This document shows, piece after piece, positions 1 through 6,459 of a stretch of 12,155 nt of DNA. The translations under genes and the position numbers were made by a program. The notes under the pieces were generated by a model. That model saw nothing but the letters and a program-made list of their open reading frames with translations, made no database searches and had not been told where the DNA came from. Source of the stretch: a bacterium (GTDB taxonomy: Bacteria; Armatimonadota; Fimbriimonadia; Fimbriimonadales; GBS-DC); the NCBI GenBank assembly GCA_029335935.2, contig JARJMV020000174.1:1-12155 (forward strand). The letters run 5' to 3'. Numbering within the stretch: the first letter of the stretch is position 1; each line of letters starts with the position of its first letter.

Positions 1-924
1 CACGAACCCGCCCGCCCGCGCCAGCAAGAAGCTCAATACAGGCGCACACAACGCCAACACCAAACACGCCGCGGGAACTGCCGCCTTGAGATGGTAGCTC
101 ACCTCCAGCTGGCGCGTGTCTAACCCCATCGCGCGGTTGCGAGCAATCTGCTCGCCGAGTTGACGCATGGTCTGCTCCTCAGGCGTCGGCGCGGCGAAAA
201 AATCCTGCAGCGCCACCTGTAGGTTAATCACCAGTCGCGCCGATTGCTGCACATCGGCGACCTTGCCGCCCGCTTGGTAGTAATGCACTGTCGGCTCGTA
301 GAGCGTCCACACGCCGTTGTGATACTCGCCGCGCGGCGCTTGCACCAGCAGCCACTCGTTCGGCGCGCGCCGCTCGAACATCAGCACATCTTCCAGCACG
401 ACGCGCTCGCCCTGTTGCTGCGCGACGCCGATGCCCACCATGTAGTTCTGCGCCCTGATGACCGCGTTGCTGGTCAGATTCGGCACGGGAGCGAGCAGGA
501 ATATCTTGTTGCGCAACTTATTGAACTGTTGCATCGTGGGGGGCACAAGATACTCGTTCAGCGCGAAGTTCGCCAGCGAGAGCAGGACGCCTATCAGCAC
601 CATCGGCGCGAAGATACGGCGCAGGCTCACCCCCGCCATGCGCAAGATAGTAATCTCGCTGTCGCGTGTGAGGCGGTTAACTGTGAGCGCAGTGCCCACC
701 GCCGCGCCCACAGGCAGGCTCAGCACCAGCAGGTAGGGCGTGTAATACAGCACCATCTGCAGCACTGCCGAAAGGGGCACGCCATAGTTGAAGAACCACG
801 GCGCATAGTTGAACAGCAGATTGCCTATCAGCATCAGCAAGATAGCGAAGACGCCGATGCCCAGCGGTGTGAGCATCTCGCGCGCGATGTATCGATCCAA
901 GCGTGTGAAGGGCGGAAGGTTCAT
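1..924 (-). CDS. LptF/LptG-family permease, 3' end outside the window
   Basis: Inner-membrane permease of the YjgP/YjgQ (LptF/LptG) family. In the LptB2FG ABC transporter this family extracts lipopolysaccharide and passes it to the Lpt bridge. The 308 visible residues show the family layout: a first membrane segment near residues 21-43, two more near 52-80 and 103-122, then a soluble beta-rich periplasmic part (about 125-265, with runs such as VVLEDVLMFE and GVWTLYEP), and the start of a fourth membrane segment near 281-302. The segment RLTRDSEITILRMAGVS, linking the second and third helices, is typical of the family and lies on the cytoplasmic side. Full members have about 360-390 residues, so some 50-80 are missing beyond the left edge. 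The ATG at 924 overlaps the stop of the upstream gene as ATGA and has no clear Shine-Dalgarno sequence, so translation is probably coupled. LptF and LptG cannot be told apart here. No LptB is visible. Confidence 0.9.
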   Translation of the reverse strand, partial: MNLPPFTRLDRYIAREMLTPLGIGVFAILLMLIGNLLFNYAPWFFNYGVPLSAVLQMVLYYTPYLLVLSLPVGAAVGTALTVNRLTRDSEITILRMAGVSLRRIFAPMVLIGVLLSLANFALNEYLVPPTMQQFNKLRNKIFLLAPVPNLTSNAVIRAQNYMVGIGVAQQQGERVVLEDVLMFERRAPNEWLLVQAPRGEYHNGVWTLYEPTVHYYQAGGKVADVQQSARLVINLQVALQDFFAAPTPEEQTMRQLGEQIARNRAMGLDTRQLEVSYHLKAAVPAACLVLALCAPVLSFLLARAGGFV

Positions 925-1682
925 GACGGTTGGCGTAGTACCCAGATGATTAGCCCCACCGCGAGACTGAGCGTGAGCAAGATAGCGATTAAGGCGTTGA
1001 GTCCGATCAGTTGCTCACGCCACAACAGGCTCAGTGCGCCGCTGCTTCCCGCAATCGTCCACACCCAAATCGCGCGGTGCGCCAGTTGACGCGGTATCCA
1101 GTGCCCTTTGACGAGCAGGGGCAGCATTAGTTTGTGGCAGCGTGCGCATCGCACGGCGCCAAGCGGCTGACGCACCCCACAGTGCATGCAGGGCGTGTAG
1201 CCTAACTTCGGATGGCTCATCAGCTCGTCCTGCCACATCTGCAGGCGTCGCTTCTCGTTGGCAGCCATAACAGGGGCAGTCTGCACGGCGCGCTCTAAGT
1301 GGCAGACCGCCTGTTCCAGCAACCCATGCTTGTAGCACACTTCCGCAAGGTGGATGAGCGCGCCATAGTTTTTGGGGTCGAACTCGTAAGCGTGGCACGC
1401 CTGCTCGATTATCTCGGCGTCCATCTGCGCATGCGCGGCGCGATTCAGGTAGGCGCGCGCCATCGGCAGGACGATTGCCCCACCGCCCAGCGTGACGAGC
1501 GAGAAGAGCGTGGCGTGCGGAAATCTGTTTTGCGCGCTTGCGAACGCCAGCAACAGCGCGAGCATCGAGCCAACAATCGCCTCGCCCGCCGAAATATCGC
1601 CCGTGATTGACCAGTTCACTAATAGGAAAATCCACGCCGCAGCGAGCAACCATACCACCATGATAGCGAACAGCGCGTCCAT
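921..1682 (-). CDS. Membrane protein with TPR-like helices and a zinc ribbon
   Basis: A 253-residue protein of no family I can name. Three hydrophobic segments (about 5-23, 33-51, 56-75) come first. A soluble helical stretch follows (about 82-155) whose CHAYEFDPKNYGALIHLAEV and GLLEQAVCHLERAV parts have the spacing of tetratricopeptide repeats. Next comes a zinc ribbon with cysteines 165, 168, 179 and 182 (CxxC, 10 residues, CxxC), and two more membrane segments (about 204-221, 226-247). The soluble part is rich in Arg/Lys, so it probably faces the cytoplasm. The ATG at 1682 was chosen because hydrophobic protein begins there; the open frame runs further upstream but only as an antisense shadow of psuG. 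A weak GAGAGGT lies 13 bases before the start. The stop overlaps the start of the LptF/G-like gene, suggesting one operon and perhaps a role in assembling or regulating that permease (inference). Confidence 0.8.
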   Translation of the reverse strand: MDALFAIMVVWLLAAAWIFLLVNWSITGDISAGEAIVGSMLALLLAFASAQNRFPHATLFSLVTLGGGAIVLPMARAYLNRAAHAQMDAEIIEQACHAYEFDPKNYGALIHLAEVCYKHGLLEQAVCHLERAVQTAPVMAANEKRRLQMWQDELMSHPKLGYTPCMHCGVRQPLGAVRCARCHKLMLPLLVKGHWIPRQLAHRAIWVWTIAGSSGALSLLWREQLIGLNALIAILLTLSLAVGLIIWVLRQPS

Positions 1683-1722
1683 CCAATCGAATTCTACCTC
1701 TCGGTGCGGGTATGCTTGTAGT
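1683..1722. promoter_or_regulatory. Divergent promoter region between the TPR gene and psuG
   Basis: Only 40 bases separate two divergent start codons, so both promoters must lie here and in the gene edges. On the plus strand TATGCT (1711-1716) ends six bases before the psuG GTG and could be its -10 box. A poor -35 match (TCGAAT, 1687-1692) lies 18 bases upstream of it. No Shine-Dalgarno precedes the GTG, which fits a leaderless psuG transcript. For the minus strand I see no convincing -10/-35 pair. Confidence 0.4.
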
Positions 1723-2586
1723 GTGCGAATCCGCTTGAACCCGCAGGGGCGTGTCGCTTTGGAATCGGCTGTGATAACGCACGGGCTACCCCGCCCGCAG
1801 AATCTGGAAGCGGCGCATCGGATGCAGACGGCAGTGCGCGAGCAGGGCGCGGAACCGTGTGTAGTCGCGGTGATGCGCGGCGTGCCGTGCGTAGGCGTTT
1901 CGGAGGTGGAGTTGCAGGCGTTGGCAGAGTACCCTGCGCCGACCAAAGTCGCGATGCATAATCTCGGAGTGGCTTGCGGAATGCGCCTCACAGGGGGCAC
2001 AACCGTCGGCGCGACGGCGTACTTGGCGCACCGCGCAGGCGTCTCGGTGATGGCGACGGGCGGTATCGGCGGCGTGCATCGCGACCGCGCCGATGTCAGC
2101 GGCGACCTGCCCGTGCTGGCGCGCACGCCGATTCTCGTCGTCTGCTCGGGCGCGAAGGTGATACTGGATTTACCCGCCACGCGCGAGTGGCTGGAGACGC
2201 ACGGCGTGCCCATCGTGGGCTACCGAACCGACGAGCTGCCCGGCTTCTACACAGTGCATACGGGGCTGCGCGTGGACGCTGTTGCGCATGATGTGGACGC
2301 GCTTGTGGCGATCTGGCAGGCGCATCAGCCGTTAGGAACCGCCCTGCTGGTGGCGCAACCGCCGCCCGAAACGGACGCCATCCCACGCGCCGAGATGGAC
2401 GCGATGCTCCAACAAGCCCTCGCCGAGTGCGCACAGGCAGGCGTTGTGGGCCACGCAACCACGCCTTGGCTGCTGCAGCGTATAGCGCAGCTCAGCGACG
2501 GGCGCACCGTTCGGGTGAACCTATCGCTGCTGGAAGCCAACGCGCGCCTCGCCGCTGCCATTGCCTCTGCCTGCGTGAACACCTGA
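1723..2586 (+). CDS. psuG: Pseudouridine-5'-phosphate glycosidase
   Basis: Cleaves the C-C glycosidic bond of pseudouridine 5'-phosphate, giving uracil and ribose 5-phosphate, in pseudouridine salvage. The family pattern is clear: VALESAVITHGLPRPQN at residues 11-27 (Glu14 matches the catalytic Glu), PTKVAMHNLG at 73-82 (Lys75), GGTTVGATAYLAHRAG from 91, ATGGIGGVHR at 111-120, DVSGDLPVLARTP at 124-136 (metal-site Asp region), CSGAKVILDL at 141-150 (Lys145, which forms the Schiff base with ribose in the family), and the C-terminal NLSLLEANARLAAAIA. At 287 residues it is slightly shorter than the usual 300-312, mostly at the N-terminus. The GTG at 1723 is the last start before the conserved VALES motif that gives a complete domain; upstream codons belong to the opposite-strand TPR gene. 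No pseudouridine kinase (psuK) gene is adjacent. Confidence 0.92.
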   Translation: MRIRLNPQGRVALESAVITHGLPRPQNLEAAHRMQTAVREQGAEPCVVAVMRGVPCVGVSEVELQALAEYPAPTKVAMHNLGVACGMRLTGGTTVGATAYLAHRAGVSVMATGGIGGVHRDRADVSGDLPVLARTPILVVCSGAKVILDLPATREWLETHGVPIVGYRTDELPGFYTVHTGLRVDAVAHDVDALVAIWQAHQPLGTALLVAQPPPETDAIPRAEMDAMLQQALAECAQAGVVGHATTPWLLQRIAQLSDGRTVRVNLSLLEANARLAAAIASACVNT

Positions 2587-2595
2587 TAACTCAGG

Positions 2596-2601
2596 TATAA
2601 T
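2596..2601 (+). promoter_or_regulatory. -10 box for the 2612-5227 gene group
   Basis: A perfect TATAAT ten bases after the psuG stop and ten bases before the ATG at 2612. No good -35 hexamer lies 16-18 bases upstream. No Shine-Dalgarno sequence stands between the box and the ATG, so the transcript would have a leader of only about 3-5 bases. It is the only promoter-like site before the propeller and ABC genes and may drive all of them. Confidence 0.55.
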
Positions 2602-2611
2602 CTCGTCAGCG

Positions 2612-2941
2612 ATGGAGCCACTATCGCCTCAAGAGTATACGATTGTGGAGCGGATACTCGAAGAACTCAAAGAGCCCCCACGACCGGTCCGCCCGCTGCA
2701 GGAAGCGCTCGGTATCGTGGCGCTTCTGGGCATGCCCGCACTGCTGGACTCGCTCATACAGATTGTTGAGCCACTCCTTGCTCGCCAAGCGGAGTAAGAG
2801 AAACGATTGGAGCGCGTCGAGCAGGTTGCGCTGGAAGCCAAGCAAGAGGCGCGTGAGGCGAAGGAAGTCGCGCTGAACGGCTCGCTCTATAACGAGCAGC
2901 AGTTCCGCCCGTAAAAGTAGCAGGAGAACCTGCGCGTCTAA
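2612..2941 (+). pseudogene. Small coiled-coil protein gene broken by in-frame stops
   Basis: The ATG at 2612 opens 61 residues (MEPLSPQEYTIVERILEELK and onward), ending at TAA 2795-2797. Directly past that stop the same frame still reads like protein, with a heptad-like charged stretch EKRLERVEQVALEAKQEA followed by REAKEVALNGSLYNEQQFRP up to TAA 2912-2914. It then continues with K, a TAG at 2918-2920, and QENLRV up to TAA 2939-2941. Lack of a frame change suggests point mutations to stop codons rather than an indel. The first part has an acidic helix and a hydrophobic helix (ALGIVALLGMPALLDSLIQIV); the second looks like coiled coil. I do not recognise the family. An intact 61-residue protein with a fortuitously open tail remains possible, but the codon pattern after the first stop argues for decay. 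Confidence 0.55.
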
Positions 2942-2958
2942 CGAACATGGAGGTTGGT

Positions 2959-4473
2959 ATGCGACAGACGATAGGGGCGTTGTTCTTAGCGATGGCTTGG
3001 GCGCTGGCGAGCGCGCAGACGCCTGCAGCGATGTGGCGGTTCTTCGGCAACGCTGCGCCCAATAACCCTGCGCTGCCTGGCATAGGCAAGCAGGTCATCT
3101 ACTACCCGTGCTTGAACCGCCTGTACGCCGTGAACATCGACGACGGCACGCTCAAGTGGCAGTACCCTGCCGACGCGCCGCTCAGCACCACCATTCTCGG
3201 ACAGCCGATCGAGGGCGACGGACTGGTCTACATCGGCGCGAGCAACGGAAATGTGTTGGCATTAGATATGGAGACAGGCGCGTTGCGCTGGATTTTCACC
3301 GCCGACAGCGCGCCCACCGCGCGCCCCGTGCTGGACGACAATGTGCTGTATGTCGGCACAGGACGCGGCGAGCTGTATGCGCTCAACGCACGCAACGGGG
3401 AACCCCTGTGGCGCGAGCCGTATCGCGCCGACGACTTCATCGCGGGCAGGCTGGTCAAAGAGGGTGAGACCCTGATATTTGGCACAAATGGCGGCTTCGT
3501 GCATGCCGTCAGCACCGCTGGCGGGCGACGCCGCTGGCTGTTCCGACTGCCCGCGCCGAACTACGACCCGCAACCCGTGTTCGCCAACGGCAGCGTGTAT
3601 GTAACCTCCAACGACGCAGTGATTGCGCTCAACCCCAACAGCGGCGCAGTACGCTGGTCGCGACGGTTCAACACCGAGTTCCGCCTCGCGCCTGCCGCCA
3701 ACGACGACTATATCGCCGTGCTGACACGCGAGAATCGGCTGTTCGTGTTCGATCATCAAGGCAAAATTGTGGCGGGCGACCGTGAGCCTATCGAGATGCG
3801 CTATGAGCCGCTCACTGCACCTGAGATTGTGAACGGCAAGTTGTGGCTGGCGACACGACGCGGCACGATTCTGTGCTATTCGCTGCCTGAGGGCAAGTTG
3901 GAGTGGCTTTACACTTTGCGCCCTGCTGAGGGCACGGTGGACGCTCAGAACCGACGCGTGGCCTATCTGGGGCTAAGCGGCAAGCTTGTATTTACGCCGA
4001 ACGGGTTCGTCGTCGCGACGGGCGAGGGCAACCTGACGGCGTTTGGCTTTGGATGGATCGACCAGACCGCGCCTCAAGTGGTGCGTACCTCGCCTGCGCT
4101 GGGCGAGATGCTGTCGGGTCAGCTGCCGCTGGACTTCACAGCGCGCCTGCGCGACGACGGCAGTGGGGTTAACCCAGCCAGCGTGCAGTGGCTGCTGAAC
4201 GACGAGCCGCTGCCTGCCGAGTACGAACCGTCGCTGGGCGAGATTACAGTGCAGCTGCGCGCGGGCGCGGCGGCGAAACCACTGCCCGACGGACGCCACA
4301 CGATGACCATCATCGCCTCCGATTGGGCAGGAAACACCCTACGCCATAGCTGGGCTATCTATATCGACAACAGCCTCCGCCGAGGCCCTGCGCGACCTCA
4401 GCAGCAGCAACCTGGTGCGCCAAGCGCGCCTGGGGGACGCGGAGGAGGCGGCGGGCGTGGTCCCGACATCTAA
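2959..4473 (+). CDS. Secreted PQQ-type beta-propeller protein with Ig-like domain
   Basis: A 504-residue exported protein. Residues 1-19 are a signal peptide (hydrophobic core GALFLAMAWAL, cleavage probably after ASA at 17-19); there is no lipobox cysteine. Residues about 38-365 hold repeated propeller blades of the PQQ-enzyme/BamB type with the usual hallmark of Ala-x-(Asp/Asn)-x-x-(Ser/Asp/Asn)-Gly-x-x-x-Trp, for example AVNIDDGTLKWQYP, ALDMETGALRWIF, ALNARNGEPLWREP and ALNPNSGAVRWSR. From about 368 to 475 comes an Ig-like/cadherin-like region (APQVVRTSPALGEMLSGQ, ASDWAGNTLRHSW), and the last 30 residues are a disordered Pro/Gln/Gly tail. No PQQ-enzyme catalytic site is evident, so a structural, binding or sensory role is more likely than alcohol dehydrogenase activity. 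The ATG at 2959 was chosen because GGAGG (2949-2953) precedes it by five bases and the signal peptide starts there. Confidence 0.87.
   Translation: MRQTIGALFLAMAWALASAQTPAAMWRFFGNAAPNNPALPGIGKQVIYYPCLNRLYAVNIDDGTLKWQYPADAPLSTTILGQPIEGDGLVYIGASNGNVLALDMETGALRWIFTADSAPTARPVLDDNVLYVGTGRGELYALNARNGEPLWREPYRADDFIAGRLVKEGETLIFGTNGGFVHAVSTAGGRRRWLFRLPAPNYDPQPVFANGSVYVTSNDAVIALNPNSGAVRWSRRFNTEFRLAPAANDDYIAVLTRENRLFVFDHQGKIVAGDREPIEMRYEPLTAPEIVNGKLWLATRRGTILCYSLPEGKLEWLYTLRPAEGTVDAQNRRVAYLGLSGKLVFTPNGFVVATGEGNLTAFGFGWIDQTAPQVVRTSPALGEMLSGQLPLDFTARLRDDGSGVNPASVQWLLNDEPLPAEYEPSLGEITVQLRAGAAAKPLPDGRHTMTIIASDWAGNTLRHSWAIYIDNSLRRGPARPQQQQPGAPSAPGGRGGGGGRGPDI
4441..4448 (+). promoter_or_regulatory. Ribosome-binding site of the ABC gene inside glycine codons
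   Basis: GGAGGAGG, read as Gly-Gly codons in the tail of the propeller gene, lies eight bases before the GTG at 4457. It decides the start of the ABC ATPase and predicts translation from within the upstream coding region. Confidence 0.6.
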
Positions 4474-5227
4474 TCCGACGGCGACGGGAACCCCCGTCGC
4501 CATCCGCGCAGAGAACCTCACGAAAGAGTTCAGGCTCGCACACCACGCTTACGCCTCGCTCAAAGGGCTACTGCTCTCGTTCCTGCCCAAGCGTGTGGAA
4601 CGGCTCACCGCGCTCCAGAGCATTAGCTTCACCATCCGACCAGGCGAAACGGTAGGACTCATCGGGCGGAACGGGTCGGGCAAAAGCACGCTGCTGGGCA
4701 TCATCGCGCGCGTGTACCGTCCCACATCGGGTCGCCTCGAGATTCACGGACGGGTCGCCCCGCTGCTGGAGCTGGGCGCGGGGTTCCACCCCGACCTCAC
4801 CGGCTTGGAGAACATCTACTTCAACGGCGTGATTTTGGGGCTGACACGCCGCCAAGTCGCCGAGCGCGTCGCGGCGATTGTGCAATTCGCCGAACTGGAA
4901 GGCTATATCGACGCGCCCATCCGCACCTACTCTTCAGGGATGCTGATGCGCCTCGGCTTCGCCGTCGCTGCCCATGTGGACGCCGATATCCTCTTGGTAG
5001 ACGAGGTGTTGGCGGTGGGCGACGCACGGTTCCAACAAAAGTGCTATGACAAAATTCAGCAGTTCCAGCGCGAGGGGCGCACGATCCTTTTCGTGTCGCA
5101 CGACATGGACGCTATCCAGCGCGTGGCGCAGCGCGTACTGTGGCTCGATAAGGGCGTGCTGCGCGCCGACGGCGACGCCCCCAGCGTGGTCCAAGCCTAC
5201 CTGAACAGCGTGCAGGAAAGCCTATAA
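4457..5227 (+). CDS. ABC transporter ATPase, polysaccharide/teichoic-acid export type
   Basis: A 256-residue ATP-binding subunit of an ABC-2 exporter, closest in pattern to TagH, Wzt, RfbE and KpsT, which power export of undecaprenyl-linked polysaccharide or O-antigen. Visible motifs are Walker A GRNGSGKST (70-78), the Q-loop-region segment LLELGAGFHPDLTGLENIYF that typifies this subfamily, signature TYSSGMLMRLGFAVA (Ser159-Gly161), Walker B ILLVDE (178-183) followed by VLAVGD, and the switch His215 in FVSHD. The protein ends at YLNSVQESL, so the C-terminal sugar-binding domain of some Wzt proteins is absent. The start is GTG 4457, supported by GGAGGAGG; an upstream GTG at 4415 lacks a site. 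It overlaps the propeller gene by 17 bases. No ABC-2 permease lies in the window, so its partner must be encoded elsewhere. The exported substrate cannot be deduced. Confidence 0.9.
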   Translation: MVPTSNPTATGTPVAIRAENLTKEFRLAHHAYASLKGLLLSFLPKRVERLTALQSISFTIRPGETVGLIGRNGSGKSTLLGIIARVYRPTSGRLEIHGRVAPLLELGAGFHPDLTGLENIYFNGVILGLTRRQVAERVAAIVQFAELEGYIDAPIRTYSSGMLMRLGFAVAAHVDADILLVDEVLAVGDARFQQKCYDKIQQFQREGRTILFVSHDMDAIQRVAQRVLWLDKGVLRADGDAPSVVQAYLNSVQESL

Positions 5228-5246
5228 CAATTCCTTAACATCAATC

Positions 5247-5259
5247 GTGTATAATACAC
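5247..5259 (+). promoter_or_regulatory. Promoter -10 inside a 13-bp palindrome
   Basis: TATAAT (5250-5255) is embedded in GTGTATAATACAC, a perfect inverted repeat of six bases per arm about a single central base. A GGAGG site (5264-5268) and the GTG start at 5280 follow. No good -35 hexamer is seen at 16-18 bases. The palindrome could be an operator or simply a symmetric -10 region. Confidence 0.5.
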
Positions 5260-5279
5260 CTACGGAGGCATAAACGCGA

Positions 5280-5639
5280 GTGCGAACTCGGAAGCCAACG
5301 GTCTCGTTTGTGCATCCCAGCGAAGAGGCGTTCGCGCGCCTGTTGGACTACTACAAGATTCGCTGGGAATATGAACCTCACACTTTCGTGCTACGCACCG
5401 ACGAAGACGGCAATCCCAAAGAGTGTTTCACCCCCGACTTCTACCTGCCCGACTATAACCTCTATGTGGAGTTGACGGTGCGTCGCGCGAACATCAATCG
5501 GCGCAAGCGTCGGAAGATTGCGCTTCTGCGCGCCCTGCGCCCCGACATCGCCATCAAGTTGATGAGTCCGCGCGACTTTGAGAAGTTGATGGTCAAGTAC
5601 GGGGTGGAGCGCGCGCCGCGCCCTGAAGGTGAGGTATAG
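5280..5639 (+). CDS. Small PD-(D/E)XK nuclease-like protein
   Basis: A 119-residue protein that reads like a minimal PD-(D/E)XK endonuclease fold. An N-terminal helix carries SEEAFARLLDYY (Glu15/Glu16), then WEYEPHTFVL, then FTPDFYLPDYNLYVELT with Asp53 and Glu64 in the positions of the catalytic PD and E-x-K motifs. The usual Lys is replaced by Thr66, but a basic run (RRANINRRKRRKIALLRAL) follows, and the end holds IAIKLMSPRDFEKLM as in the last strand and helix of such folds. I infer fold and possible nucleic-acid binding from the motif order only; activity and substrate are unknown. The GTG at 5280 is the first start after an in-frame stop at 5271-5273, with GGAGG 11 bases upstream. Its stop codon abuts the next gene's start (5640), so the two are surely co-transcribed. 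Confidence 0.75.
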   Translation: MRTRKPTVSFVHPSEEAFARLLDYYKIRWEYEPHTFVLRTDEDGNPKECFTPDFYLPDYNLYVELTVRRANINRRKRRKIALLRALRPDIAIKLMSPRDFEKLMVKYGVERAPRPEGEV

Positions 5640-6443
5640 GTGATCCGCTACGCCCTGTGCAACGAGGTACTGCGCCATCGGCAGTGGGCGGACAGCTGCG
5701 CGCTGATGGCGGCGGCGGGCTACGAGGGCGTGGAGCTCGCGCCCTTCACCTTCGCAGAGCGTGTGGAGCAGTTGGACGCCCCTGCCCGCGCGGAGATACG
5801 CCGCATCGCCGCGCAGCATGGCTTGTCTATCGTGGGGTTGCATATGCTCCTCTGGTCGCCTGTGGGGCTCCACGCAACGCATCCCGACTTGGAAGTGCGT
5901 CAGGCGACGGCGGCGTACTTAGTGGAGCTGGCGCGTTTCTGCGCGGATGTGGGTGGACAGGCGCTGGTGTTCGGTTCGCCCAAGCAGCGCGATGCGATTG
6001 CGCCCCTAACGCCCCACGAAGCAGCACTACTTTGGCTGGAGACCCTACAGCCCGCGCTGCAGGTGTGCGCCGAGTATGGCATTACACTGCTGTTGGAGCC
6101 GCTGCCTGAGACGAATGTGGTGCAACGGCTCGGCGAGGCGGTCGCGCTGGTACAACAAGCGCGCCATCCCAACCTGCGCACGATGCTCGATGTCAAAAGC
6201 GCGCTCGCCGAGACCGCAGATGTGGCTGCACTGATTCGCCAATACGCACCTTACATCGCGCATGTGCATCTAAATGACTCCAACCTGCGGGCGCCGGGCT
6301 TTGGGGCGACCGATTTCGCGCCGATTATCCAAGCGTTGCGCGAGGTGGGCTACAACGGCTGGGCGTCGCTGGAGCCGTTTGACTACTACCCCGACCCCGA
6401 GACGCTGACGCGCGAATCGTTGCGGTATTTGCAGGGCTTATAG
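5640..6443 (+). CDS. Sugar epimerase/isomerase, TIM-barrel (AP-endonuclease 2 superfamily)
   Basis: A 267-residue protein of the xylose-isomerase-like TIM barrel group, best compared with D-psicose/D-tagatose 3-epimerases and hydroxypyruvate isomerases. The four metal ligands of that family are recognisable with the right spacing: Glu153 (LLLEPLPETN), Asp184 (TMLDVKSA), His210 (IAHVHLNDSN) and Glu245 (WASLEPFDYY). The N-terminus has strand motifs GYEGVELAPFTF and LSIVGLHMLLWSP. It would interconvert a ketose or a related small sugar in the cytoplasm using Mn2+ or a similar metal; the substrate cannot be read from sequence. The start is GTG 5640, directly after the preceding stop, with a GAAGGTGAGG stretch within ten bases upstream. 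It ends 16 bases before the convergent lexA, with no visible terminator between them. Its pairing with a nuclease-like gene gives no obvious pathway. Confidence 0.87.
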   Translation: MIRYALCNEVLRHRQWADSCALMAAAGYEGVELAPFTFAERVEQLDAPARAEIRRIAAQHGLSIVGLHMLLWSPVGLHATHPDLEVRQATAAYLVELARFCADVGGQALVFGSPKQRDAIAPLTPHEAALLWLETLQPALQVCAEYGITLLLEPLPETNVVQRLGEAVALVQQARHPNLRTMLDVKSALAETADVAALIRQYAPYIAHVHLNDSNLRAPGFGATDFAPIIQALREVGYNGWASLEPFDYYPDPETLTRESLRYLQGL

Positions 6444-6459
6444 GTTGAGACTCGCGCGT

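Noticed and set aside
244..1089. Long plus-strand open frame of 281 codons
   Set aside because: Its product is His/Gln/Arg-rich nonsense antisense to the LptF/G and TPR genes, the usual shadow in GC-rich DNA.
1683..2213. N-terminal extension of the TPR-gene open frame
   Set aside because: It is antisense to psuG, whose conserved motifs are unmistakable, and the extension is low-complexity Thr/Arg/Pro/Cys-rich sequence without family character.
4415..4456. Earlier GTG start for the ABC ATPase
   Set aside because: No ribosome-binding site; the GTG at 4457 has GGAGGAGG at ideal spacing and begins closer to the conserved domain.
4430..4460. G-rich repeat at the end of the propeller gene as a DNA repeat element
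   Set aside because: It is explained by consecutive glycine codons in frame with the protein and by the ribosome-binding site.
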